DNA of 64,000 bases from Rhodospirillaceae bacterium. GTDB taxonomy: Bacteria > Pseudomonadota > Alphaproteobacteria > MPNO01 > UBA2964. The notes under the pieces were generated by a model. It ran no database searches. It had not been told where the DNA came from and saw only the letters and a list, made by a program, of their open reading frames with translations. Position numbers and translations under genes: made by a program. Every line of letters starts with the position of its first letter. Within the stretch, counting starts at the first letter, position 1. Shown here one piece after another: positions 53,902 to 63,536 of this stretch. The stretch is taken from NCBI GenBank assembly GCA_002720855.1, contig PBIN01000014.1, positions 457,619 through 521,618 of the forward strand, read 5' to 3'.

Positions 53902-55203
53902 ATGAGTGATTCTAAGTTTAAAAATCCGATCGTCGCCTGGATTGATTATAGACTCCCGGTTTTTACGTTTATGGAGCACGAGCTTCATGAATATCCGACG
54001 CCCAAAAATCTGAACTACTGGTGGAACTTCGGTTCACTGGCGGGGATCATCCTCGTGATCATGATCGTCACAGGCATAATTCTGTCGATGCATTATACCC
54101 CGCATACGGCGTTAGCTTTCGACTCTGTGGAACGCATTATGCGTGACGTCAACTATGGCTGGTTGATCCGATATGTCCATATGAACGGTGCGTCTGCATT
54201 CTTCATCGTAGTATTTATCCACATATTCCGCGGCCTTTATTTTGGCTCCTATAAATCGCCAAGGGAGCTATTGTGGATGTTGGGTGTCGTTATCCTGCTT
54301 CTTATGATGGCGACGGCATTCCTGGGTTATGTGCTGCCATGGGGCCAGATGAGCTTCTGGGGTGCGACAGTTATCACCAACCTGTTTTCGGCTATCCCCA
54401 TCGTTGGCGACACGATTGTTACACTGCTTTGGGGCGGATTTTCAGTTGATAACCCAACCCTGAACCGCTTTTTTAGCCTTCACTTCCTGTTGCCTTTTGT
54501 AATCGTCGGTGTCGTCGTGCTGCATATCGTCGCTTTGCATCAGCATGGATCGGGGAACCCAATCGGTATCGATACGAAATCGCCGCAGGACACAATTCCA
54601 TTCCATCCATATTACACGATTAAAGATCTCTTCGGATTAGGCGTTTTTCTCATATTTTTCTTCGGGTTCGTGTTTTTTGCACCAAATTATTTAGGCCATC
54701 CCGACAATTATATCGAAGCCAACCCTTTGGTAACGCCACCCCACATTGTTCCGGAATGGTACTTCCTGCCGTTCTACGCAATCTTGAGATCGTTTACGGC
54801 GGATGCACTGATATTCTTGCCGTTTTCCTGGTTGATGACAGCGAAATTGGCTGGTGTTTTGGCAATGTTCGCCTCCATCATGGTGTTGTTTATTTTGCCA
54901 TGGCTTGATCATTCGCCTGTCAAAAGTGCGCGTTTCCGCCCCATTTATAAGCAGTTCTACTGGTTGTTAATTATCGATTGCTTCATTTTGGGTATTTGTG
55001 GTGCCAAGCCTGCAGAAGCGCCCTGGACCTATATCTCCCAGGCGGCAACGGCATATTATTTTCTCCATTTCCTCGTCATCATTCCGCTGCTCGGGTTCTT
55101 CGAAAAGACCAAGCCATTACCTACGAGTATTAGCGAACCTGTCCTGAAGGGTGGAGGCGGCGCTTCTGTTGCTGCCGGTGCTAAACCAATGGAGAAAGCC
55201 TGA
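53902..55203 (+). CDS. petB: Cytochrome b subunit of the bc1 complex
   Basis: This 433-residue cytochrome b has eight or so membrane helices. It carries the haem-ligand helices ([20 protein letters not shown] and [20 protein letters not shown]), the Qo-site motif as [14 protein letters not shown], and [17 protein letters not shown]. The C-terminus ends in a Gly/Ala tail. Its stop overlaps the petC start. Confidence 0.96.
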   Translation: MSDSKFKNPIVAWIDYRLPVFTFMEHELHEYPTPKNLNYWWNFGSLAGIILVIMIVTGIILSMHYTPHTALAFDSVERIMRDVNYGWLIRYVHMNGASAFFIVVFIHIFRGLYFGSYKSPRELLWMLGVVILLLMMATAFLGYVLPWGQMSFWGATVITNLFSAIPIVGDTIVTLLWGGFSVDNPTLNRFFSLHFLLPFVIVGVVVLHIVALHQHGSGNPIGIDTKSPQDTIPFHPYYTIKDLFGLGVFLIFFFGFVFFAPNYLGHPDNYIEANPLVTPPHIVPEWYFLPFYAILRSFTADALIFLPFSWLMTAKLAGVLAMFASIMVLFILPWLDHSPVKSARFRPIYKQFYWLLIIDCFILGICGAKPAEAPWTYISQAATAYYFLHFLVIIPLLGFFEKTKPLPTSISEPVLKGGGGASVAAGAKPMEKA

Positions 55204-55970
55204 TGCGCAAATATTTGATTGGCGCTGCAGCGGCTGTCTCAGTTGTTGTGCTGGCTTCGAATGGCGCGATGTCAGCGGGCGATGCTGTCAAGCCTCCCAG
55301 CCAGAATTGGTCATTTTCTGGTTTCTTCGGCACATTTGATCGCGGTGCGTTACAACGCGGCTTCCAGGTTTATGACGAAGTTTGTGCTGGGTGTCATTCC
55401 GCCCGTTTGCTGGCCTATCGCAACCTGACAGAAATTGGCTTTACAGAAGACCAGGCAAAGAAGATCGCGGCATCCAAAGAGGTTACGGATGGCCCAAATG
55501 ATGAGGGCGAGATGTTCCAGCGTCCGGGTATTTTGAGTGATCGGTTTGTAAGGCCTTTCCCGAACGACGAGGCAGCGCGCGCGGCAAATGGCGGGGCGTT
55601 GCCGCCTGACCTTTCTTTGATGGTTAAAGCCCGAATAGGTGGAGCCAATTATCTCCACGCGCTATTGACGGGTTACAAGGATGCGCCAAAGGATACAAAC
55701 CTTCCGGACGGTATGTCCTACAACCTTTACTTTGCCGGAAATCAGATTGCTATGGCTCCGCCCCTAGCCGAGGATGGGGTGGAATATGCGGATAAGACCA
55801 AGGCGACGGTCGATCAAATGGCACGCGATGTAACAACATTCCTTGCCTGGGCTGCTGAACCGGAGCTTGAATGGCGAAAGCGGATGGGCGTTAAAGTCAT
55901 TCTCTTCCTGCTCATTCTGACTGGCATGTTGTATGCCGTTAAACGCAAGGTGTGGTCGGACGTACACTAA
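55203..55970 (+). CDS. petC: Cytochrome c1 subunit of the bc1 complex
   Basis: This 255-residue protein has a signal peptide (AAAAVSVVVLASNGAMSAG), the haem c site VCAGCHSARLLAYRNL, the sixth-ligand Met in NQIAMAPPL and a C-terminal membrane anchor (VILFLLILTGMLYAVKRKVW). It is a separate gene, not fused to petB. A strong terminator follows. Confidence 0.96.
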   Translation: MRKYLIGAAAAVSVVVLASNGAMSAGDAVKPPSQNWSFSGFFGTFDRGALQRGFQVYDEVCAGCHSARLLAYRNLTEIGFTEDQAKKIAASKEVTDGPNDEGEMFQRPGILSDRFVRPFPNDEAARAANGGALPPDLSLMVKARIGGANYLHALLTGYKDAPKDTNLPDGMSYNLYFAGNQIAMAPPLAEDGVEYADKTKATVDQMARDVTTFLAWAAEPELEWRKRMGVKVILFLLILTGMLYAVKRKVWSDVH

Positions 55971-56015
55971 TTTGGGACGTTGGCTCTCGTACTGGCACGA
56001 CAGGTATGATAAACG

Positions 56016-56050
56016 AACCGGCGGTGAGTATTCACCGCCGGTTTTGTTTT
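56016..56050 (+). terminator. Terminator of the petABC operon
   Basis: AACCGGCGGTGA pairs perfectly with TCACCGCCGGTT (12 bp, GTAT loop), followed by TTGTTTT; it lies 45 bases after the petC stop. Confidence 0.92.
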
Positions 56051-56075
56051 GGTCTACTAAAAATCCAGGGAAATT

Positions 56076-56954
56076 ATGTTGGAAATACCTGTATTGGGCG
56101 TAATTGGCGGAAGCGGTCTTTATGAAATTGAAGGTCTTGCAAATACGCGATGGGAACGCATTGAAACATCGTTTGGCGAACCCTCTGATGAGTTGCTGTT
56201 TGGCGAACTCGACGGGCAACAAATCGTGTTTTTACCGCGTCACGGGCGTGGTCACCGGATACCGCCAAGTGGATTGAACTTCAGGGCAAATATCGAAGCC
56301 CTGAAACGGGCTGGCTGCACAGAGATTGTTTCACTAAGCGCCGTCGGTTCTTTAAAAGAGGAGCTTCCGCCCGGAACATTTGTCATCGTCGATCAGTTTA
56401 TCGATAGAACATTTGCCCGTGAGAAAAGCTTTTTTGGTGAAGGTTTGGTTGCCCACGTTTCAATGGCTGATCCAGCATGTGATCGGTTAGGGGGTCTGAT
56501 TGAGCATGCATCGGCTTCCTTGTCCAACAAGACCGTAAGAGGTGGTACTTACCTCGTTATGGAAGGGCCGCAGTTCTCAACGAGGGCGGAAAGTGAGCTT
56601 TATCGATCCTGGGGCTGTGATGTCATTGGAATGACCAATATGCCTGAAGCCAAACTCGCCCGCGAAGCGGAGATGTGTTACGCGACGGTCGCAATGGTGA
56701 CCGATTACGACTGCTGGCATGAAGACCACGACGATGTCACGGTTGAAACCGTCATACAGGTCCTAATGGAGAATGCCGCGGCCGCGAAGCAGCTCGTTGT
56801 TAATCTGGCCCCCCTTATTGGTGGACGATCAGAAATTTGCACCACCGGGTGTCACAATGCCCTTGATGTAGCAATTATCACCGCACCGGATGCGCGTGAT
56901 GCTGAAATGGCGAAAAAACTTGATGCTGTGGCTGGTCGGGTCTTTCGTCCATGA
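56076..56954 (+). CDS. mtnP: S-methyl-5'-thioadenosine phosphorylase
   Basis: This 292-residue phosphorylase splits methylthioadenosine into adenine and methylthioribose 1-phosphate. Family segments are [47 protein letters not shown] and [18 protein letters not shown]. The mtnA start overlaps its stop (ATGA), so the product is passed directly to the next enzyme of the pathway. Confidence 0.94.
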   Translation: MLEIPVLGVIGGSGLYEIEGLANTRWERIETSFGEPSDELLFGELDGQQIVFLPRHGRGHRIPPSGLNFRANIEALKRAGCTEIVSLSAVGSLKEELPPGTFVIVDQFIDRTFAREKSFFGEGLVAHVSMADPACDRLGGLIEHASASLSNKTVRGGTYLVMEGPQFSTRAESELYRSWGCDVIGMTNMPEAKLAREAEMCYATVAMVTDYDCWHEDHDDVTVETVIQVLMENAAAAKQLVVNLAPLIGGRSEICTTGCHNALDVAIITAPDARDAEMAKKLDAVAGRVFRP

Positions 56955-58042
56955 ATGTTGACGGAACACCGTTTCGAACGATCTGGCTTGCGGAAGACGG
57001 CGAAACCGTCGAAATCATCGATCAAACCCGGCTGCCACACGAGTTTGTCACTGTCGCGTTAAACTCAGTGGATGACGCTGCGTACGCAATTCGCTCGATG
57101 CAGGTCCGTGGTGCGCCACTTATAGGCGCGACGGCCGCATATGGTATGTGTCTCGCCTTAAGGAAAGATCCTTCTGACGATGCGCTAAAGGCGGCTTACG
57201 ATCTCCTTTTGCGCACGAGGCCGACAGCTGTGAATTTACGCTGGGCGCTTGATGAATTGAAAACCCTCCTTTTGCCATTATCTGAGCAGGACCGTGCGGC
57301 GTCAGCTTATCGCCGCGCTGCCGAAATATGCGATGACGATGTCGCTATTTGCCGCTCGATTGGTGTTCACGGCGTCGAACTCATTCGGGAGGTATGGGAA
57401 CGTAACGGAAAAGATCGGCCTATAAATATTTTGACACATTGTAATGCGGGTTGGTTGGCGACGGTCGACTGGGGAACCGCGACCGCGCCGATTTATGTTG
57501 CCCATGAAGAAGAGATCCCAGTTCATGTATGGGTGGATGAAACTCGGCCGCGCAATCAGGGTGCCAGCCTCACGGCCTGGGAATTAGCGCAACACGGCGT
57601 GCCTCATACCGTTATTGTCGATAACGCGGGCGGACACGTCATGCAGCAGGGAAACGTTGATTTGTTAATTACCGGCACGGATCGTACGACGGCTGCCGGG
57701 GATGTCGCCAACAAGATAGGAACCTATCTCAAGGCATTGGCGGCACGCGACAATAATGTGCCGTTTTACGTCGGCTTGCCCGGGCCGACAATTGACTGGA
57801 CAATTACCAACGGTAGCGAAATTCCAATTGAAGAACGCGACGCAGAAGAAGTTACAAAAATTACAGGCAGAACTGAGGGTGGAGAGATTGAAACCGTTAT
57901 GATTACTCCACCAGAAAGTGAAGCGGCGAACTATGCTTTTGATGTTACGCCATCGCGCCTGGTGACAGGATTGATTACCGAGCGCGGAATTTGCGCCGCG
58001 ACGGCCGAGGGGTTGGCAGCCCTTTATCCGGAGAAACGATAG
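56951..58042 (+). CDS. mtnA: Methylthioribose-1-phosphate isomerase
   Basis: This 363-residue member of the eIF2B-like family isomerises methylthioribose 1-phosphate to methylthioribulose 1-phosphate. The catalytic Cys is in [18 protein letters not shown] and the catalytic Asp in [36 protein letters not shown] is a further hallmark. mtnB, mtnC and mtnD of the usual methionine salvage pathway are not next to it; the aldolase/SDR fusion follows after eight bases. Confidence 0.95.
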   Translation: MNVDGTPFRTIWLAEDGETVEIIDQTRLPHEFVTVALNSVDDAAYAIRSMQVRGAPLIGATAAYGMCLALRKDPSDDALKAAYDLLLRTRPTAVNLRWALDELKTLLLPLSEQDRAASAYRRAAEICDDDVAICRSIGVHGVELIREVWERNGKDRPINILTHCNAGWLATVDWGTATAPIYVAHEEEIPVHVWVDETRPRNQGASLTAWELAQHGVPHTVIVDNAGGHVMQQGNVDLLITGTDRTTAAGDVANKIGTYLKALAARDNNVPFYVGLPGPTIDWTITNGSEIPIEERDAEEVTKITGRTEGGEIETVMITPPESEAANYAFDVTPSRLVTGLITERGICAATAEGLAALYPEKR

Positions 58043-58050
58043 GCAGAGCG

Positions 58051-60096
58051 ATGGAAAATCTCTGGTCCGACGAAGAAGCACGAAGCTATATAAGCCGGTT
58101 TGTCACGAATGAGGTCAATGAGGACCTTGCCCTTCGTGTATACACCTCGCGACTATTGGGGGGAGAGCCAAAACTTGTCCTGCATGGTGGTGGTAATACC
58201 TCTGTTAAAACGACAATGCCCGACACGCTCGGTGAAAGTATAGAAGTGCTTTGCGTGAAGGGTTCGGGATGGGACCTGGGCGATATCGAGCCTCCTGGGT
58301 TGCCAGCGGTTCGTCTGGGACAAATTCGTAAACTGGCGGCTTTGCCGTCATTGACGGATGAGGAAATGGTCAATGCGCAAAGGCTAAATCTTCTGGAGTC
58401 CGCAGCGCCGACCCCTTCTGTCGAAACTCTACTACACGCGTTTTTGCCGCATAAATTTGTCGATCACACGCATGCCAACGCAATTTTGGCTCTAACGGAT
58501 CAAGAAGGTGGCGATGAAATTTGTCAGGAAATCTTCGGAAACCGTATGGGTTACGTGCCTTACATCATGCCGGGATTTGCATTGGCAAAGAAAGCCAAGG
58601 AAGTTTTCGAGGAGAACCCCTCCGTGGAAGGATTGATTCTCTTCAAGCATGGGATTTTCACCTTTGGGGAAACGGCTCAGGAATCCTATGACCGCATGAT
58701 TGAGATGGTCACTCTAGCTGAAAACGAAATAAAAAGGCGCCGCTCTCATAGCATTGAGGCCATCGACATTCCCGCCGGGCTGGCGTCGGTCGTCGAGATT
58801 GCGCCCATCCTGCGTGGTTTGTGCGCGATAGAAACCGAAAAATCTACGCAACGTCTCATAATGGATTTCAGGTCAAGCGAGGCCATTCTCAACTTTGTTA
58901 ATGGCAAAGATTTGGAACGGTATAGCCAGCAGGGTACGGTAACGCCGGATCATGTAATTCGGACAAAACCCAACCCACTCGTCACTCCGCTACCCGAAGT
59001 GGGGAAACTTGAAGAGTTTAAAGCTGCGGCCAAGGTCGGTGTCCAAAGATATATCGCCGATTATCGCGCTTATTTTTCGCGCAACAATGAAAAGCAAGTC
59101 GTGCCAAAAACCGAACTTGATCCGATGCCACGCGTGATTTTGGTGCCAGGCGTTGGGTTATTCGGCCTCGGCAATAGTGCTGGAGCTGCCGCGGTCGCGG
59201 CTGATCTGGCGGAAACCAACATAGACGTTATTACAGACGTAGAGTCTATGGGTGTTTACAAGGTCATCCCTGAATCTGATATTTTCGATATTGAGTACTG
59301 GTCTCTGGAACAGGCTAAACTCGGTAAGTCCGCCGAGAAACCTTTACAGCGACAAATAGCGGCGGTTACCGGCGGAGGCTCTGGTATTGGTGCGGCAACC
59401 GCGAGAGCTTTTGCCAATGCTGGCGCAGTCGTTGTGGTTCTGGACAGGGATGAGTCATCTGCAGCGTCTATTGCGGCCGATATAGGCGGCTTGGGGCTGG
59501 GGTGTGACGTCACGAATATAGAATCCGTGAAAAGTGCATTCGCGTTAATTTGCGAGCGGTTCGGTGGTCTTGATCTTCTCGTATCAAACGCGGGCGCTGC
59601 CTGGCAGGGCAAAATCGGAGAAGTTGATGATGCCGTACTTCGAGAAAGCTTTGAGCTGAATTTTTTCGCGCATCAGTCAGTAGCCAAGGCCGCTGTTGAG
59701 ATCATGCGGGCGCAAGGGACGGGCGGATGTCTGCTGTTCAATACTTCAAAACAGGCGATCAACCCTGGGCCGGATTTCGGTCCCTATGGATTACCGAAAG
59801 CAGCGACGTTGTTCCTGATGAAACAATACGCGCTCGATTATGGTGCCGAAGGTATCCGTTCGAATGCCGTAAATGCGGACCGAATTCGGACAGGGCTTCT
59901 AGATGACGAAATGATCGCGGCGCGCTCCAAAGCGCGTGGTGTCTCTGAGGCCGATTATATGGGTGGAAATTTGCTCCGTCGTGAAGTTTTGGCTGAGGAT
60001 GTTGCAAAGGCGTTTTTGGATCTTGCCCTAGCCGAAAAAACCACCGCAGCAGTTGTAACTGTCGATGGCGGAAATATAGCTGCATCTTTACGGTAG
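58051..60096 (+). CDS. Class II aldolase/short-chain dehydrogenase fusion (RhaD-ADH type)
   Basis: This 681-residue two-domain enzyme begins with a class II aldolase domain (residues 1-400): phosphate/backbone region VLHGGGNTSVKT, zinc ligands in KFVDHTHANAILALTD and a third His in LFKHGIFTFGETAQESYDRM. Residues 430-681 are a short-chain dehydrogenase: nucleotide loop AAVTGGGSGIGAATARA and catalytic FGPYGLPKAA (YxxxK). The family is named for rhamnulose-1-phosphate aldolase/lactaldehyde dehydrogenase. Here it directly follows mtnP and mtnA, so methylthioribulose 1-phosphate is the likely aldolase substrate, giving dihydroxyacetone phosphate and methylthioacetaldehyde, which the dehydrogenase half could process. 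That assignment is inference. ATG 58051 avoids overlap with mtnA. Confidence 0.87.
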   Translation: MENLWSDEEARSYISRFVTNEVNEDLALRVYTSRLLGGEPKLVLHGGGNTSVKTTMPDTLGESIEVLCVKGSGWDLGDIEPPGLPAVRLGQIRKLAALPSLTDEEMVNAQRLNLLESAAPTPSVETLLHAFLPHKFVDHTHANAILALTDQEGGDEICQEIFGNRMGYVPYIMPGFALAKKAKEVFEENPSVEGLILFKHGIFTFGETAQESYDRMIEMVTLAENEIKRRRSHSIEAIDIPAGLASVVEIAPILRGLCAIETEKSTQRLIMDFRSSEAILNFVNGKDLERYSQQGTVTPDHVIRTKPNPLVTPLPEVGKLEEFKAAAKVGVQRYIADYRAYFSRNNEKQVVPKTELDPMPRVILVPGVGLFGLGNSAGAAAVAADLAETNIDVITDVESMGVYKVIPESDIFDIEYWSLEQAKLGKSAEKPLQRQIAAVTGGGSGIGAATARAFANAGAVVVVLDRDESSAASIAADIGGLGLGCDVTNIESVKSAFALICERFGGLDLLVSNAGAAWQGKIGEVDDAVLRESFELNFFAHQSVAKAAVEIMRAQGTGGCLLFNTSKQAINPGPDFGPYGLPKAATLFLMKQYALDYGAEGIRSNAVNADRIRTGLLDDEMIAARSKARGVSEADYMGGNLLRREVLAEDVAKAFLDLALAEKTTAAVVTVDGGNIAASLR

Positions 60097-60108
60097 AAGA
60101 CAAGAAAA

Positions 60109-60132
60109 ACCCCGGACCTTTCGATCCGGGGT
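60109..60132. terminator. Terminator between the aldolase fusion and dienelactone hydrolase genes
   Basis: ACCCCGGA pairs with TCCGGGGT around an eight-base loop. Read on the minus strand it is followed by TTTTTC, so it chiefly ends the dienelactone hydrolase transcript; on the plus strand the T-run is poor. Confidence 0.75.
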
Positions 60133-60156
60133 AATTTATTGCAAATTTTGTAAAGA

Positions 60157-60828
60157 TTAGCCGACGTGCTGACCAAATAGCTCTAACGTCCGGGCGTGCC
60201 CGCGTTCGCATGCACCCTGGTTGTAGCTTTCCCGGTCATCGCAGCAAAATCCGTGACCTGCATCGTCATAGACGAAGCATGGAATGTCAGGATGTGCTTC
60301 CTTGATGTCATGGACTTGGCTCAATGGAATCCCACCGTCTTTGTCGCCAAAATTAAAGATCACTGGAACTCTGGGTGTGTCTTCACGTTTCGCGTGGATA
60401 CCGCCGCCATAAAAGGTCGAAGCCGCTGATAGGCCGTCGCATTTGCATGCACCGAGCCAGCTAACATACCCGCCAAAGCAATATCCGACGATACCGACTT
60501 TACCGGCACTTGAAGCTTCATTGATCGCCGCTTGAACATCGTTCTGAATGCCGTCGTCATCAAGACTACCGCGTGTATCGCGGCCCTTGCCGAAATCATC
60601 CTGCCCATATCCGAGCTCGAGGCCTTTTTCCTTTCGGTCAAAAAGGGCCGGTGCAATCGCGACGTATCCATTCTTCGCAAATTCATCCGCAACATTGCGG
60701 ATATGCTGGTTTACACCAAAAATTTCCTGAATGACGACGACGCCACCTTTGGCGGTCCCTTCGGGCTCCGCCTTATATGCATCAAGTGTGTGGCCGTCGG
60801 CCGTCGTTAATTCAATTGTCGATCCCAT
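60157..60828 (-). CDS. Dienelactone hydrolase family protein
   Basis: This 223-residue alpha/beta hydrolase has the nucleophile elbow GIVGYCFGGYVSWLG with Cys as nucleophile, an Asp in FNFGDKDGGIP and the His in DAGHGFCCDDR, the Cys-Asp-His triad of dienelactone hydrolases. The N-terminal VVVIQEIFGVNQHIRNVAD is also typical. Classic members open dienelactone in chlorocatechol degradation; many paralogues are general esterases. ATG 60828 follows GGGAGAG by four bases; a longer frame reaches upstream without support. Confidence 0.88.
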   Translation of the reverse strand: MGSTIELTTADGHTLDAYKAEPEGTAKGGVVVIQEIFGVNQHIRNVADEFAKNGYVAIAPALFDRKEKGLELGYGQDDFGKGRDTRGSLDDDGIQNDVQAAINEASSAGKVGIVGYCFGGYVSWLGACKCDGLSAASTFYGGGIHAKREDTPRVPVIFNFGDKDGGIPLSQVHDIKEAHPDIPCFVYDDAGHGFCCDDRESYNQGACERGHARTLELFGQHVG

Positions 60829-60983
60829 AATTCTCTCCCTGAAAGGCGCCGCAACAGATTTGCGTCGCGAAATGATAGACCGCTTTTTTAAACCTTGCCG
60901 ACAGTATGTGCAACGCAGCACAGCGATTTCGTAATTCATCTTTTTCGCGTTATTAAAGTCGGAGCACAAACAGGGGGGTAGAA

Positions 60984-61694
60984 ATGAAATTAAAATCTAA
61001 GCTCGTTCGAGGTGTAGCCGTAACCTGTGCTGCAGCTTTGGTTTTATCGGGATGTGTAACCACCCACATAAGAAATATTGACAAATTTCCGCAGGGAACA
61101 GAGGGGCTGAAAATACTATTTATGCCAATCGACGTTGAGTTGTCAGAAGTTGGTGCGAGTGGGATTCAGGAACCCAAAGCAGAATGGACCGAAAAAGCGA
61201 GAAAAAATCTTATATCCGGTATCAAACAGGTTTTTTCGGACAAGCAGAGTCGACTTGTTTCCTATGCCGAACCAACCAATGACCAAAGCGCGAAAACGCA
61301 TACCCAGCTTATTAAGCTGCACTACCAGGTTGGTTTTGAGATGATGAACCAAATGGTTCAGCCACTCCCGACGAAAGGAAAGGACCAGCTGAAATGGACT
61401 CTTGGTCCACAGGTCCAGAAATTACGGGAAGCGAGCAACGCGGACTATGCTTTATTTGTGGTTATGCGTGACAGCTATGCCTCCGCTGGACGGGTAGCTG
61501 CAATCGCCGTGGCAGCAATCGTTTTCGGTGTTGGATTGCCAGGCGGTATTCAGGTTGGGTTTGCTTCGCTCGTTGACCTAAAAACCGGGGAAGTTGTTTG
61601 GTTTAATCGTGTGGCACGTGGGGACGGTGACCTTCGAACGCCCGATGAAGCAAAGGAAACCATCAAGGTATTGATGAAAGAGCTGCCTAGCTAG
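60984..61694 (+). CDS. Lipoprotein of unknown function
   Basis: This 236-residue protein has a signal peptide with lipobox (AAALVLSGC, acylated Cys near residue 23). An internal hydrophobic stretch (AAIAVAAIVFGVGLPGGIQV, near residue 175) is followed by VDLKTGEVVWFNR, a pattern seen in envelope lipoproteins. It lies four bases before the M48 lipoprotein gene, the first of three lipoprotein genes in a row. Confidence 0.8.
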   Translation: MKLKSKLVRGVAVTCAAALVLSGCVTTHIRNIDKFPQGTEGLKILFMPIDVELSEVGASGIQEPKAEWTEKARKNLISGIKQVFSDKQSRLVSYAEPTNDQSAKTHTQLIKLHYQVGFEMMNQMVQPLPTKGKDQLKWTLGPQVQKLREASNADYALFVVMRDSYASAGRVAAIAVAAIVFGVGLPGGIQVGFASLVDLKTGEVVWFNRVARGDGDLRTPDEAKETIKVLMKELPS

Positions 61695-61698
61695 AACG

Positions 61699-62946
61699 AT
61701 GCGCTCAATTGCGAATTTCTTACTTTCCGTCGTAGTGGCAGGGTATCTCGGTGGTTGCGTCACAACACCAATTGAAGGTGATGATTCGCCTTCCGCAGAA
61801 AAGCCAGTTTCGTCTGTAGAAAACATTGCCCCTGGCGTGCGGCCACCCCTCGATACATTGGAGGGTGGGTTGTGGATGGCCGTAGAGAAAATCGAAAAGA
61901 AGGTTAAAACTTCGGGGACCACCTTTGAAGATAAAGGTCTCCAGCAATATGTTTACCGGATTGCATGCAAAATAGCGGGTCAGTATTGCAAAGACATAAG
62001 GGTGTATATTCAGCATCTGCCGCTTTTTAACGCTTCCATGTATCCCAATGGTATGATGATTGTGAATACTGGTTTGCTGTTGCGCGCCCACAACGAGGCG
62101 CAAATGGCTGCTGTCCTAGGGCATGAATTAGCACATTATCTGCGTCGACATAGCATGCAGCGTTTCAGAAACGCTCAGGAAACCGCGAATGCGATGGTGA
62201 TATTGCAATTCGGCTTAGCGGCGGTGGGAATTCCGGGATTAGGTGATATAGCGACCCTCGTGGCCATGGCTTCACGATCCGCTTACAGTCGAGATCATGA
62301 ACGAGAAGCCGACGAACTTGGATTGGAATTAATGGCTAAAGCGGGATACGACCCGCGAGAGGCATCCAATATGTGGCAACAACTTATCCAAGAGCGGGAT
62401 GCGGATCCGGAAGATAAGAACAAGATATTATTCTTGGCAAGTCATCCTAGTAGCGAAGAACGTGCGGATACGCTCGCTAAATTAGCGGACGAGATCATTG
62501 AAAAACGCGGTTTTGCAGGCGTGAAAAATCAAGCGGCTTATCAATCTGTCATTGGGCCAAGACGTCGTACATTTTTGCGAGATGAAACACAATTACGGCG
62601 ATTTGCGCGAGCGCATAAACTTATGGAAATGCTTGCGGAGCTTGGTCTTCCGAAGGGTGAGCTAAATTTCTTTAGGGGCGAACTTCATCGAATAAAGGAT
62701 GAAGAATCAGACCATGACGACGAGGAACATGAAAAAGGCAAAAAGTTTATGAAGGCCCTGGAATTTTACAGAAAAGCGATTGCAGAAAAGGACCATCCCC
62801 CTGAAGTTCACAAATATATGGGGCTCGTCTATCGAAAGTTAAATATGTTCAAAGAAGCGAGTGCAGCATTCCGCGAATATCTAAGGCGCGCGCCCAAGTC
62901 GCGTGACCGTTTAATGATCCAGGCGCTTATGAATAAGATCGGATAA
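61699..62946 (+). CDS. M48-family metalloprotease lipoprotein with TPR-like C-terminus
   Basis: This 415-residue protein has a lipobox (VVVAGYLGGC) and an M48 peptidase domain with the zinc site VLGHELAHYLRRHSMQ (HExxH) and the third ligand in DHEREADELGLELMAKAGYD. The C-terminal 120 residues are charged and helical, with AIAEKDHPPEVHKYMGLVYR and ASAAFREYLRRAP resembling a TPR pair. BepA and LoiP relatives monitor outer-membrane assembly from the periplasm. It sits between two other lipoprotein genes with very short gaps. Confidence 0.9.
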   Translation: MRSIANFLLSVVVAGYLGGCVTTPIEGDDSPSAEKPVSSVENIAPGVRPPLDTLEGGLWMAVEKIEKKVKTSGTTFEDKGLQQYVYRIACKIAGQYCKDIRVYIQHLPLFNASMYPNGMMIVNTGLLLRAHNEAQMAAVLGHELAHYLRRHSMQRFRNAQETANAMVILQFGLAAVGIPGLGDIATLVAMASRSAYSRDHEREADELGLELMAKAGYDPREASNMWQQLIQERDADPEDKNKILFLASHPSSEERADTLAKLADEIIEKRGFAGVKNQAAYQSVIGPRRRTFLRDETQLRRFARAHKLMEMLAELGLPKGELNFFRGELHRIKDEESDHDDEEHEKGKKFMKALEFYRKAIAEKDHPPEVHKYMGLVYRKLNMFKEASAAFREYLRRAPKSRDRLMIQALMNKIG

Positions 62947-62951
62947 GAGAA

Positions 62952-63518
62952 ATGAAAACACTTAGAATTTTATTTGCTGTCGTAGTTTGTGGTCTATTGA
63001 CCGGTTGTCCTTCGGTGACTCTTGTGAAGCCGGGGCCGGTGACTATTCAAGACCACGTAATTGTTGAGCCTTCGCAAGAGTGGTCTCATCTGTCTGGCTT
63101 TAGCAAATGGGACGTCCTGACCGTTGATGGCTCGCGTTTACAGAGAGTATCGATTCTTGGTGGCCTTGAGGACGGAGAAACGATTTTTTCGTTCCGAGAA
63201 GGGGTAAAGGCACCAAAATTTAAATCAAATATGACATCTGTGGAAATCGCAGACGCAATCAAGGCATCTGTTGCGGCTGTTAATATTCGGAACTTTAAAA
63301 TTTTGAATTTGCGGCCTTATACGTTCGGCGGCGAAGAGGGGTTCAAGTTTGATTGTACCTATAAAACCAAAGAAGGATTGGATTTCAAATGTATTTTTGT
63401 TGGTGCAGTCCATAAAAAACGACTGAATCTAATCGCGGTTTACGGCACTTCGGTCCACTATTTCGACAAATATGTCGAGGAAGCGGAAAGAATAATTCGA
63501 TCCGCCCGTTTTATATAA
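62952..63518 (+). CDS. Lipoprotein of unknown function
   Basis: This 188-residue protein has a lipobox (VVCGLLTGC) and a compact mature domain (WSHLSGFSKWDVLTVDGSRL, FSFREGVKAPKFKSNM) with two further cysteines (FDCTYKTKEGLDFKCIF). It starts five bases after the M48 gene, so the three lipoproteins are co-expressed and may form one envelope complex. No family is recognised with certainty. Confidence 0.8.
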   Translation: MKTLRILFAVVVCGLLTGCPSVTLVKPGPVTIQDHVIVEPSQEWSHLSGFSKWDVLTVDGSRLQRVSILGGLEDGETIFSFREGVKAPKFKSNMTSVEIADAIKASVAAVNIRNFKILNLRPYTFGGEEGFKFDCTYKTKEGLDFKCIFVGAVHKKRLNLIAVYGTSVHYFDKYVEEAERIIRSARFI

Positions 63519-63536
63519 AAACAGGCTTGGCGCTTT

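Noticed and set aside
55203-55970. Possible petB-petC fusion as in some Rhizobiales
   Set aside because: A clear stop of petB overlaps a proper petC start with its own signal peptide.
57991-58050. Upstream extension of the aldolase/SDR fusion
   Set aside because: It would overlap mtnA and adds residues without similarity; the ATG at 58051 starts the conserved domain.
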